A DNA stretch of 49,107 nucleotides from Planotetraspora thailandica (GTDB lineage: Bacteria > Actinomycetota > Actinomycetes > Streptosporangiales > Streptosporangiaceae): assembly GCF_016863335.1 (NCBI RefSeq), contig NZ_BOOR01000026.1, positions 1 to 49,107 of the forward strand, read 5' to 3'. The first letter of the stretch is position 1; each line of letters opens with the position of its first letter. Of this stretch, positions 41,527 through 49,107 are shown piece after piece. A program made the translations under genes and the position numbers. The notes beneath the pieces were generated by a model, which was given only the letters and a program-made list of their open reading frames with translations, had not been told where the DNA came from and ran no database searches.

Positions 41527-42017
41527 CAGCCCACCGCGCCAAGCGAGGGGAACCAGTGCATTTCGGCGACGGGCTCGGATGTGCCGGGCAGTTCGAGGTA
41601 GGCCAGGTGCCGGAGGAATCGGCTGAAGACCACGGCGGCGGGGATGGACTCGTGCCCACCGCTCAGGTTTCGCACGAGGCTCGCCGCGCTGTCACCCTCG
41701 ACGCGAAGGTAGCGTGCCACGCGCTCCAGGCCGTACTGGATGACGGCCTCGTCGACCAGTGACTGCAGGTGCTTGCACGGCGCGCCGCGCAGCCCGCCGC
41801 AGGGCCTGTTGTTGTTGGTGCTGCAGTTGTATCCGTGCGTCCCGGCGGTGATCGAGGAGACGTACACCCTCTCGATGTCGGAACCGCTCGACACGACGCC
41901 CTGCAGCCGTCCCTCCGCCATCTCGACGAAGGGCACTTTCGCCAGCTTGCGCGGCTGGACGGGGGAGAGCACCCCGGCCCCGCTGAGCTGCTCCCACGCG
42001 GGTCTTTCCGCGTTCAA
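41526..42017 (-). CDS. SWIM-like Cys-rich protein, first gene of the vWA-MoxR operon
   Basis: A 163-residue protein. The central segment YNCSTNNNRPCGG then LRGAPCKHLQSLV resembles a SWIM zinc finger (CxC...CxH), but the first pair is Cys-x7-Cys rather than Cys-x-Cys, so the fold is a variant; the CKH end is canonical. Flanking regions (LAKVPFVEMAEGRLQGVVSS, IERVYVSSITAGTHG) match the beta-strand lead-in of SWIM domains, which bind DNA or protein. TTG 42017 is the start: GGAGG lies seven bases upstream; the frame continues to 42092 without support. It heads the operon and probably confers target recognition, which is inference. Confidence 0.78.
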   Translation of the reverse strand: MNAERPAWEQLSGAGVLSPVQPRKLAKVPFVEMAEGRLQGVVSSGSDIERVYVSSITAGTHGYNCSTNNNRPCGGLRGAPCKHLQSLVDEAVIQYGLERVARYLRVEGDSAASLVRNLSGGHESIPAAVVFSRFLRHLAYLELPGTSEPVAEMHWFPSLGAVG

Positions 42018-42192
42018 AGGACAACCTCCGATTCGGTGGCGGTCGATCAGCGAACGGGAACTTACCCGAGCGGTCCGACAAAGTTCGATCAACGAAGGCT
42101 TCGGCCGATCATGCGCCGCCCGAGGGGAGCCGATCCGTCCGGCCCCGGAATTCCGGACGGAAAACGTCGGGCACGCGGTCTACGGTGGCGCC

Positions 42193-42780
42193 ATGACCGA
42201 CAGCGACCACGCCCCATGGGAACCGCCCCTCGCCGGCAGCGAGATCGAGCATCTCGTCGGGGCGCTCGACCGCCTGCGCACGACCTTCCGCTGGAAGGCC
42301 GACGACCTCGACGCGGCCGGGCTGCGGGCCCGCGTCGGCGCCTCTTCGCTGACCCTCGGCGGCCTGCTCAAGCATCTCGCCCTGACGGAGGACAACACCT
42401 TCACCAGGAAGTTGACGGGTGAAATGATCGGCGCCCCGTGGGACGCCGCCGACTGGGACGGCAGTGACGACTGGGAGTTCACCTCCGCCGCCGACGACAC
42501 CCCCGAACAGCTCTACGCGCTCTGGGACGGTGCCGTCGAACGCTCCCACGCGAGGCTCGAAGCGGCCCTGGCCGACGGCGGGCTCGACCAGCTCGCCCAC
42601 ATCTCCACGCCTGACGGGCGCCATGCCAGCCTGCGCAGGCTCCTCTGCGACCTGATCGAGGAGTACGGCAGGCACACCGGGCACGCCGACCTGCTGCGCG
42701 AAGCGGTGGACGGCGTGGTCGGTGAGGACCCTCCGGCTGGATGGCGCGCACGAGCGGGCCGATCACCCCTTAACAGCTGA
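42193..42780 (+). CDS. DinB-like (DUF664) four-helix protein
   Basis: A 195-residue protein of the DinB/YfiT/mycothiol-transferase-like superfamily. The start EWEPPLAGSE-like APWEPPLAGSEIEHLVGALD, LGGLLKHLALTEDNTFTRKL (first metal His), and LIEEYGRHTGHADLLREAVDG (the two downstream His) give the metal-binding triad. Relatives are metal-dependent thiol S-transferases or have no assigned role. TACGGT (42181-42186) ends six bases before ATG 42193 and there is no ribosome site, suggesting a leaderless transcript. It is divergent from the vWA-MoxR operon (175 bases between starts) and converges on the laccase gene. Confidence 0.85.
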   Translation: MTDSDHAPWEPPLAGSEIEHLVGALDRLRTTFRWKADDLDAAGLRARVGASSLTLGGLLKHLALTEDNTFTRKLTGEMIGAPWDAADWDGSDDWEFTSAADDTPEQLYALWDGAVERSHARLEAALADGGLDQLAHISTPDGRHASLRRLLCDLIEEYGRHTGHADLLREAVDGVVGEDPPAGWRARAGRSPLNS

Positions 42781-42820
42781 AGAGCCGGCACGGCAGAGTG
42801 AAAATCCGGCCAGGACCTCA

Positions 42821-42856
42821 CGGCCCTGGACCAGGCAGCGTCCTCGTCCAGGGCCG
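42821..42856. terminator. Bidirectional terminator between convergent genes
   Basis: CGGCCCTGGAC (42821-42831) pairs exactly with GTCCAGGGCCG (42846-42856) over a 14-base loop, between the DinB-like and laccase stops. Confidence 0.75.
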
Positions 42857-42867
42857 GCGCGACGGCG

Positions 42868-43866
42868 TCAGTGGTGCATGTTGTCCATCGAGTGCTCCGG
42901 AGCGCTCCCGTTCGCCTGGTTCATGTCCATCGGGTGGCCCGGAACGTTTCCGTTCTCGTCGGTCACCATGAACACCCCGGCCATTCCCATGTCGGAGTGG
43001 CTCTGGACGTGGCAGTGGTACATCCACATCCCGGGCCCGACGCGCTCGCCGGCGATCACCTGGAAGCCGAACGACTCGGCCGGTCCGGTGATCTTGGTGT
43101 CGATGATCCTGCTCGGGTCCTGATTGCCTTCCAGCAGGCCGGTACGGTTGTCGGCCCAGCGGTGCCCATGGATGTGGAACGTGTGGAAGAAGTCCCCGTG
43201 AGTGATCACGATGAACTCCACTCGCTCGCCGATCTTCGCCATGAAGTGGGGTCCTTCGTGGCTCGTGCTGTTGTTGATCGTCATGTCGTTGAAGACGACG
43301 GTGAACTGCTTGTCCGGCAGCACGTCGCCCTTCCGGCGGACGATCAGCGGCCCGTAGAGCCCTGCCCGGATGCCGCCCGTGCCGTGGTCGGTGCCCACGA
43401 CGTGGTCGTGGTAGTGCCAGTAGCCGGCGCTACCGGGTTCGATGGTGCCGCCGGGCCGGCGGCCCTGCGCGTGGGTGCGCCAGGTGAAGATACGCCGGCC
43501 TCCCGGTTCCACCACGCCGTCGTTCATCCGCGTGCCGTCGCTGGCCACGTCGTAGTCCACGCCATGCACATGGAGGCTGGCGGCCACGTCCAGATTGTTG
43601 ACCATCTCGATCTCGAGGGTCTCGCCCTCGATCATCTCGATGAGCGGCCCGGGGATCGTGGCCTTGCCCGGCTCCAGGCCGTAGCCCAGTTGGCCACCCG
43701 GCAGTTTCTCGGCATAGAGGGTGATGCGGCGGACGTCGCCCCCCGGCTTGCCCGCGGACTTCTCGGCCAGGGCTGCGCCGGCCGGAACCGATGCCACTAA
43801 CGGTGCGAACGCGGCCACTGCCGCGGACGCGGTGAAAGCGCGCCGGGAGAACGAGCCTCGCGCCAT
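42868..43866 (-). CDS. Two-domain multicopper oxidase (small laccase)
   Basis: A 332-residue exported laccase. Tat signal [11 protein letters not shown] at residues ~6-16, cleavage near PAGAAL. Two cupredoxin domains: the first holds [10 protein letters not shown] and [15 protein letters not shown], the second [12 protein letters not shown] and [13 protein letters not shown], which together supply all ligands of the trinuclear cluster and the type 1 copper. This is the trimeric two-domain type known in streptomycetes, not the three-domain laccase. A Met/His-rich C-terminus ([20 protein letters not shown]) may bind copper. It oxidises phenols or metals with oxygen. ATG 43866 puts the Tat motif in place; ATG 43887 is also possible. 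Confidence 0.93.
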   Translation of the reverse strand: MARGSFSRRAFTASAAVAAFAPLVASVPAGAALAEKSAGKPGGDVRRITLYAEKLPGGQLGYGLEPGKATIPGPLIEMIEGETLEIEMVNNLDVAASLHVHGVDYDVASDGTRMNDGVVEPGGRRIFTWRTHAQGRRPGGTIEPGSAGYWHYHDHVVGTDHGTGGIRAGLYGPLIVRRKGDVLPDKQFTVVFNDMTINNSTSHEGPHFMAKIGERVEFIVITHGDFFHTFHIHGHRWADNRTGLLEGNQDPSRIIDTKITGPAESFGFQVIAGERVGPGMWMYHCHVQSHSDMGMAGVFMVTDENGNVPGHPMDMNQANGSAPEHSMDNMHH

Positions 43867-44467
43867 GCCTCTGCCTACCTCGGTCATGGTTCCCCAATCG
43901 GTGACGGCGCCCCATCTGCGTGAGGCGAGCTGCTGCTGTTCGTGACGCCGACGGAGAGCCGGCCTGAACGACGTGGTCGAGCCGGCCTGCGGAACGTGTC
44001 CGTTGTCTGCCGGGTGGGAGGAACGGGGCGAAGTCGGTTGCGGTGAGGGACTTTCGATGGAAGTAGGCGACACTTTTGATGAAATGTCAAGAAGTGCTGC
44101 ATAAACTTGCAGAACTTTCTCACATATCTGGATGAAGTCCAGTGAAGCTGTTACGTTGCTCGACAACCGCCCCCTGCACGCATTTCTGGACAGCCAGCGT
44201 CCACGCCACCCCCGCGGAAAACACATGCCGGCGGCATGGAAGTGCCCCGAGCAGCATCGATGGCCCTCGATCCACCCATCCGCCACACGCAACCAACCGC
44301 CACGGGCGTCGCCGGCGGGCCGGCGCCAACAAGCACGAGGCCAGGGGCAGGCCGCCGCCCCGGAGCCGACCTGAAGCCGGAGACGTATGCCCTCTCCGCG
44401 CTGCCACGGCTGACCAGACAGCTCTCCGCAGGTGCCGATGTAACCCCCCAACCCGAAGGAGCGCACG
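43867..44467. other. 600-bp divergent regulatory region
   Basis: No gene is supported; short frames here lack coding character. It must hold promoters of both the laccase and the ThuA/sugar-dehydrogenase gene. Visible elements: a candidate laccase promoter (44062-44090), an AT-richer segment with CTGCATAAACTTGCAG (imperfect palindrome, about 44098-44112) and TTGCAGAACTTTCTCACA (44107-44124), a CATGCC/GGCATG inverted repeat near 44224-44238, and a leader of about 340 bases before the ribosome site AAGGAG. Confidence 0.5.
44062..44090 (-). promoter_or_regulatory. Candidate laccase promoter
   Basis: On the minus strand a consensus TTGACA (44090-44085) is followed after 17 bases by CCTACT (44067-44062), a weak -10. 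It would give a leader of roughly 190 bases before the laccase start. Confidence 0.4.
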
Positions 44468-47400
44468 ATGGGTCGAAAAGGCCTTTTCGTACAGCCCCGA
44501 CCACCCGCCTGGCGGCGCACACTGATCATGGTGTCGAGCGCCGCCCTGATGCTGGGACTGGCGACTCCGTTCGCCGTTCCGGCGCAAGCCCAGCCCAATG
44601 ACCAGTCGGCGGCCGCCGCCGACGCCGCCGCCGACGCGGTCAACGTGCTGGTCTTCCACGGCCCGGCGGCCCAGCAGGACGACCCGGTCGAGCAGGCCAC
44701 GGCCGCGGTCAAGGAACTGGGCAAGAAGAACGGCTTCTCCGTCGCCGTGTCCGAGGATCCGGCCGTCTTCACCGCCGACAATCTGGCGCGCTACCGCGGC
44801 GTGGTGTTCCTGTCCGCGAAGGGCGCGACGCTGAACGAGGCCCAGGAGGGCGCCTTCCAGGCGTACATCAAGGATGGCGGCGGGTTCGTCGGCGTCCACG
44901 ATGCGGCGCGTGCGCAGGCGAACTCGTCCTGGTTCACCGAGCTGATCGGCACCCGCCCCGCCGGCAGCCTTCCGCCGGCCGAGAAGGTCGTGGAGAGCGC
45001 GGCGAGCGGGAACAACCCGCCGAACGAGACCGTGGACAAGCTGTTCGACGGGAACAACAACAGCAAGTGGCTGGTCCGGACGCCGACCGGGTGGGTCCAG
45101 GCCAAGCTGGAGAAGCCGGCGGCGATCGCTCACTACGCGCTGACGTCGGCCAACGACTTCGACGGCCGTGACCCGAAGAACTGGACCCTGCAGGGCTCCC
45201 AGAACGGGACGGACTGGACCGATCTGGACAAGCGCAGCGGGGAGACGTTCCCCCAGCGGTTCCAGACGAAGGAATACACCTTCGACAACAGCACGGCGTA
45301 CCTGTACTACCGGCTCAACATCACCGCGAACAGCGGCGAGCCCCTGACCCAGCTGGCCGAGCTGCGGCTGTTCGGCCCCGCCGCCGGGCCGCCTCCGGAG
45401 AGCACGGTGCAGAAGGCGACCGTGGACCTCACCGACCGCCAGCACCCGGCGAACAAGGGGCTGCCGCTCACCTGGGAGCGGTCGGACCAGTGGATGAACT
45501 GGAGCCCTAGCCCCCTGGGTAAGGTCCAGACGGTCGCGCAGGTCGAGGAGCGGACCTACAACGCGGGTCTGAACGGCAACGGCGCGTTCCACCCGATCTC
45601 GTGGTGCCGCGACTACGACGGCGGCCGGTCGTTCTACACCGGCATGGGCGGCACCGAGGCGAGCTACACCACCGACGAGAAGTTCCAGAGCCACCTCAGC
45701 GGCGCCATTCAGTGGGCGGCCGGTCTCGTCCGCGGTGACTGCCAGGCGACCATCGCGTCGAACTACAAGACCGAGCGGTTGACCGGGCAGAACGCGTCAG
45801 GTCAGCTCGACCAGATCGGGGAGCCCCACGGCCTGACCATCGCACCGGACGGCAAGGTGTTCTACATCGGCAAGGCGGCCTGCCCCACCGGCCCGATCGC
45901 CGACTGGAACAACCCGAATGTCGGCCTCGGCTGCGGCACCATCCACCAGTGGGACCCGAAGACCAAGCAGGTCAAGCTCCTCACCACCCTCCCTGTCATG
46001 GGCAACCGCGGCAGCGGCGACGAGCTGGTGAAGAACGAGGAAGGCCTGGTCGGCATCACGCTCGACCCCAAGTTCGAGCAGAACGGCTGGGTCTACGTCT
46101 ACTGGATGCCGCACGAGTCGATCGACAGGGACAAGCGGATCGGCCAGCGTACGGTCTCGCGGTTCACCTACGACGCCGCCAAGCAGTCGATCGACCAGGG
46201 CACCCGCAAGGACCTGCTGCACTGGAACACCCAGATCCACAGCTGCTGCCACGCGGGTGGAGGCATGGCGTTCGACAAGGACGGCAACCTCTACATCGGT
46301 TCGGGTGACAGCAACTCCTCGGGCGGCTCGAGCGGTTACTCCGGGAACAACTGGACCCAGGACTACAAGGGCACCTCGTTCCAGGACGCCCGCCGTACGG
46401 CCGGCAACACCAACGACCTGAACGGCAAGATCATCCGGATCCACCCGGAGCCCGACGGCACGTACACCATCCCCAAGGGCAACCTGTTCACCGGACAGGA
46501 AGGGGGCGGGGGCAAGGCCCGCCCGGAGATCTACGTGATGGGTGTCCGCAACATCGCGCGGATCGCCTGGGACAACGTGAACAACTGGCTGACCGCGGGC
46601 TGGGTCGGTCCGGACGCCGGGGGCCCGAGCGAGACGTGGGGTCCGGCGAAGTACGAGACCGCGACGATCCTCACCTCGGCGGGCAACCAGGGCTGGCCGT
46701 ACTGCATGGGCAACAAGCAGCCCTACCGCGACCGCAGTAACACGGACGCCACCCAGCCTGCCGACTGGTACGACTGCGACCACCTGAAGAACACCTCGCC
46801 GCGTAACACCGGCCTCGTCGACATCCCGCCGGCGCGCAGCAACATGATCTGGTACTCGCCGCAGGGCGGAGGCCCGGTCTACCCGAAGCGCACCGACGGC
46901 AGCGGCCTGCCGACGTACAAGCTGGGCGACGAGACCTTCACTCAGCCCTACCTGAGTGGCGGCGGCCAGGCGATCATGTCGGGCCCGACGTATCACCGCT
47001 CCCTGGTCGACACCGGCAGCGGTGTCGCGTGGCCGGCCTACTGGGAGAACAAGTGGCTCATCGGTGACGAGTCCAACGGCAACAACCGCGTCGCCGTGAC
47101 CGTCGACCCGAAGACCGTTCCGGACGCGGGCGCGCCGGCCTTCGCCGAGGACGTGCGCAGCATCATCCAGCCCGGCGGCGGCGCCACCCAGCTCCAGGCG
47201 TGGATGGACGCCAAGTTCGGACCGGACGGCGCGCTCTACATGCTCGACTACGCCGGCGGCTTCTTCAGCCTCAGCTCGAACCAGAAGCTGATCCGCATCA
47301 CCTATCAGGGTGGTCCGGCGACGCCGAACCCGAGCAAGGCGGATGTGCGCGCGGTCAGCCAGAGCACGCCAAAGACTGTTCACTTCTCCAACACGAAGGC

Positions 47401-48469
47401 CGGCGGCGTGTCCTGGGAGTGGAACTTCGGTGACGGCAGCAAGCCGTCGACGGAGGCCGACCCGACGCACACCTACGCGGACTTCGGCACCTACAAGGCG
47501 ACGGTGAAGGTCACCTACGCCGACGGTGAGGTGGCCACCGGGACGATCGACGTCAACGTCGGTTGCCCGGCGCCCGACGCCCGGCCGACGGTCCGCCTGC
47601 TCGACACCGACACCGGTGTGGCCAACCGGGTGGTCGGCGGCGGTTGCACGATCAACGACCTGATCGACGACGAGCGCACCTGGAAGAACCACGGTGAGTT
47701 CGTGAGCAACCTCAACCATCTGGTGGACGAGTTCCGCAAGGACGGCGTCATCGACAACGGTGAGGCGTCCACGCTCAAGAAGGCGGCGGCCCAGTCGGAG
47801 ATCGGCAAGACGAACGGGTACGAGTCCATCTTCGACGGGACGGCGCAGTCTCTGCAGGGATGGTCGCAGGCTCCGTCCGGGCAGTTCACTCTGCAGCAGG
47901 ACGGCACGATCCGCAGCTCCGGCGGTCTGGGAATGTTGTGGTACTCCAAGAAGGCGTACGCCGACTTCTCCGTGAGACTGCAGTTCCGTGACGTCGCGCC
48001 CACCGGCTTCAACGCCAACAGCGGAGTCTTCGTACGGTTCCCGGACCCGAGAACCCCGCTGGAGCAGCGTCCCACCGGAAGTTGCGGGACCGTCGGGTCC
48101 GCCCGCACGTCCCCCGCGTGGGTCGCGATCTTCTGTGGCCACGAGATCCAGATCTACGACGGTACGGGGAGCGAGCCGCAGAAGACGGGCTCCGTCTACA
48201 ACTTCTCGTCCAACGGTCTGGACAAGGCCGGCGTGACCCCGAAGGGCCAGTGGAACGACTACGAGGTCCGCGCGGTCGGACAGCACTTCACGATCATCCG
48301 TAACGGTGCGGTGATCAACGAGTTCGACAACACGCCGGGCAAGCAGTCGTCCCGCGCGGGTGACCCGCCCACGGACCTGCGCCAGTTCATCAGCGGGTTC
48401 ATCGGGTTGCAGAACCACAGCAACAACGACCTCATCGAGTTCCGCAACATCCGGGTGCGCGAGCTCTAA
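44468..48469 (+). CDS. Secreted ThuA / sugar dehydrogenase / PKD / DUF1080 multidomain protein
   Basis: A 1333-residue exported protein. Signal peptide to about residue 42 (cleavage near AQAQP). Domain order: ThuA-like first half ([10 protein letters not shown], ~58-168), an inserted F5/8 type C domain (~173-305, [20 protein letters not shown]), ThuA second half ([20 protein letters not shown], ~313-428), a GSDH/PQQ sugar dehydrogenase-like propeller ([18 protein letters not shown] to LIRITYQGG, ~438-953), a PKD domain ([20 protein letters not shown], ~956-1030), a helical linker, and a C-terminal DUF1080 concanavalin-like domain (~1117-1333). It should bind and oxidise or modify polysaccharide. 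AAGGAG precedes ATG 44468. A cupredoxin gene follows, a possible electron acceptor. Confidence 0.9.
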   Translation: MGRKGLFVQPRPPAWRRTLIMVSSAALMLGLATPFAVPAQAQPNDQSAAAADAAADAVNVLVFHGPAAQQDDPVEQATAAVKELGKKNGFSVAVSEDPAVFTADNLARYRGVVFLSAKGATLNEAQEGAFQAYIKDGGGFVGVHDAARAQANSSWFTELIGTRPAGSLPPAEKVVESAASGNNPPNETVDKLFDGNNNSKWLVRTPTGWVQAKLEKPAAIAHYALTSANDFDGRDPKNWTLQGSQNGTDWTDLDKRSGETFPQRFQTKEYTFDNSTAYLYYRLNITANSGEPLTQLAELRLFGPAAGPPPESTVQKATVDLTDRQHPANKGLPLTWERSDQWMNWSPSPLGKVQTVAQVEERTYNAGLNGNGAFHPISWCRDYDGGRSFYTGMGGTEASYTTDEKFQSHLSGAIQWAAGLVRGDCQATIASNYKTERLTGQNASGQLDQIGEPHGLTIAPDGKVFYIGKAACPTGPIADWNNPNVGLGCGTIHQWDPKTKQVKLLTTLPVMGNRGSGDELVKNEEGLVGITLDPKFEQNGWVYVYWMPHESIDRDKRIGQRTVSRFTYDAAKQSIDQGTRKDLLHWNTQIHSCCHAGGGMAFDKDGNLYIGSGDSNSSGGSSGYSGNNWTQDYKGTSFQDARRTAGNTNDLNGKIIRIHPEPDGTYTIPKGNLFTGQEGGGGKARPEIYVMGVRNIARIAWDNVNNWLTAGWVGPDAGGPSETWGPAKYETATILTSAGNQGWPYCMGNKQPYRDRSNTDATQPADWYDCDHLKNTSPRNTGLVDIPPARSNMIWYSPQGGGPVYPKRTDGSGLPTYKLGDETFTQPYLSGGGQAIMSGPTYHRSLVDTGSGVAWPAYWENKWLIGDESNGNNRVAVTVDPKTVPDAGAPAFAEDVRSIIQPGGGATQLQAWMDAKFGPDGALYMLDYAGGFFSLSSNQKLIRITYQGGPATPNPSKADVRAVSQSTPKTVHFSNTKAGGVSWEWNFGDGSKPSTEADPTHTYADFGTYKATVKVTYADGEVATGTIDVNVGCPAPDARPTVRLLDTDTGVANRVVGGGCTINDLIDDERTWKNHGEFVSNLNHLVDEFRKDGVIDNGEASTLKKAAAQSEIGKTNGYESIFDGTAQSLQGWSQAPSGQFTLQQDGTIRSSGGLGMLWYSKKAYADFSVRLQFRDVAPTGFNANSGVFVRFPDPRTPLEQRPTGSCGTVGSARTSPAWVAIFCGHEIQIYDGTGSEPQKTGSVYNFSSNGLDKAGVTPKGQWNDYEVRAVGQHFTIIRNGAVINEFDNTPGKQSSRAGDPPTDLRQFISGFIGLQNHSNNDLIEFRNIRVREL

Positions 48470-48483
48470 GCCGGTAGCCGGTC

Positions 48484-48523
48484 GGTGCCGGGCGGGGGGC
48501 GAGCATGCCCTGCGTCCGGCACC
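48484..48523 (+). terminator. Hairpin between the ThuA and cupredoxin genes
   Basis: GGTGCCGG pairs exactly with CCGGCACC over a 24-base loop, 14 bases after the stop; it may attenuate rather than end transcription. Confidence 0.45.
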
Positions 48524-48596
48524 CCACTCCGCAGGTCCTCGGCCGGAGCCCGCAGTCGGCCGGCACACATGCAGATCGTGAGAGGTGCAACGGTAG

Positions 48597-49107
48597 ATGA
48601 ATGTCCGATCTCTTCCCTCCACCTTATGGAGGGTCCTCAAGGCCTCCGTCACGGCGCCGCGCCTTGCCGTGGCGCTGTTGATGGTGACACTTCCCGCGCT
48701 CTTCCTGACGTCGGTCAAGGCCGGCGCGCAGACCCCGATACAGCTGCAGGCGGCTCAGGCGGACCAGGTGCTCGTCTGGACGGCCGACAACGGCATGACC
48801 ACGTACAAGTCGGCGCCGACCACGGCGACGGCAGGACCTGCGACGATCGTCTTCGAGAACAGTGCGGCGACCGGCAACACGACCGGAATGACGCACACCC
48901 TGACCTTCGACACGTCGACTCCCGGCTACAACCACGACGTCACGCTCAACATCATCGCCAGCCCCTTTGACGCCGCCGGGGGCCGGCACGAGGTCCAGGT
49001 GAACCTCACCCCCGGGAAGTACCGCTTCTTCTGCGCCATCCCCGGTCACATGATGGTCGGCGAGCTCGTGGTCACCGACGGCGGTAGCACGGACACCACG
49101 GCACCCC
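48597..49107 (+). CDS. Secreted cupredoxin-domain protein, 3' end missing
   Basis: Open from ATG 48597 to the window edge, 170 codons. A signal peptide occupies residues ~1-43 (basic start, LAVALLMVTLPALFLTSV, cleavage near VKAGAQ). The mature part is a plastocyanin-like domain (IQLQAAQADQVLVWTADNG, MTHTLTFDTST, VNLTPGKYRFF) ending with the type 1 copper loop FFCAIPGHMMVGELVV, where Cys and His are spaced as in blue copper proteins and Met follows. Further domains may lie beyond, since a Thr/Asp linker (DGGSTDTTAP) begins at the edge. GAGAGG lies about ten bases upstream. Adjacent to a sugar dehydrogenase-like gene, it may carry its electrons. Confidence 0.85.
   Translation, partial: MNVRSLPSTLWRVLKASVTAPRLAVALLMVTLPALFLTSVKAGAQTPIQLQAAQADQVLVWTADNGMTTYKSAPTTATAGPATIVFENSAATGNTTGMTHTLTFDTSTPGYNHDVTLNIIASPFDAAGGRHEVQVNLTPGKYRFFCAIPGHMMVGELVVTDGGSTDTTAP

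Noticed and set aside
45797-48718. 973-codon open frame on the minus strand
   Set aside because: Antisense to the ThuA/sugar dehydrogenase gene, which has a signal peptide and a continuous domain series.
1-49107. Prophage, insertion sequence or integrative element
   Set aside because: No transposase, integrase, terminal inverted repeats, attachment-site duplication or tRNA gene was recognised; gene composition looks uniformly chromosomal.

Overview
The window is high-GC actinobacterial DNA (GC-rich third codon positions, frequent GTG/TTG starts, Tat and lipoprotein export signals, a mycobacterial/streptomycete-type qcrB). The mix of secreted ThuA/sugar-dehydrogenase, discoidin and purple acid phosphatase genes fits a soil filamentous actinomycete, perhaps Streptosporangiales such as Nonomuraea; that placement is inference. 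I recognised no tRNA, rRNA, CRISPR array, transposase or integrase.

Left part (1-14.1 kb): the first codons of a secreted discoidin-type protein leaving the window; an orphan DarG-like macro-domain gene; a TetR regulator with an FAD aromatic monooxygenase; a coupled glycosyltransferase/polysaccharide deacetylase pair behind a 34-bp palindrome; a membrane Ser/Thr kinase; a cytochrome P450; then a six-gene run: FadR-type regulator with a palindromic operator on its own promoter, creatininase-family amidohydrolase, amino-acid-type ABC transporter (binding lipoprotein, permease, ATPase) and a secreted esterase.

Middle part (14.1-35.1 kb): exported phosphoesterases (purple acid phosphatase, 5'-nucleotidase family, an 870-residue metallophosphoesterase with duplicated C-terminal modules, a Tat-exported phospholipase C family enzyme) plus a membrane PAP2 phosphatase. 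Between them lie small cytosolic genes (two isochorismatase-fold proteins, one lacking the catalytic residues; nucleotidyltransferase; GNATs; SUMF1-fold; HD; SDR), an orphan qcrB, a lipoprotein, and a divergent DUF305 / LVIVD-repeat pair. Many gene ends carry strong hairpins.

Right part (35.1-49.1 kb): a tightly coupled five-gene minus-strand operon (Cys-rich SWIM-like protein, unrecognised 454-aa protein, vWA protein, MoxR-type AAA ATPase, large DUF5682-like protein) is the best candidate for an uncharacterised system: an ATPase-vWA machine with three dedicated partners. It is followed by a DinB-like protein, then a copper/carbohydrate-oxidation neighbourhood: a two-domain laccase, divergent from a 1333-aa secreted ThuA/sugar dehydrogenase/PKD/DUF1080 protein with a discoidin domain inserted inside its ThuA domain, followed by a secreted cupredoxin cut by the window end.
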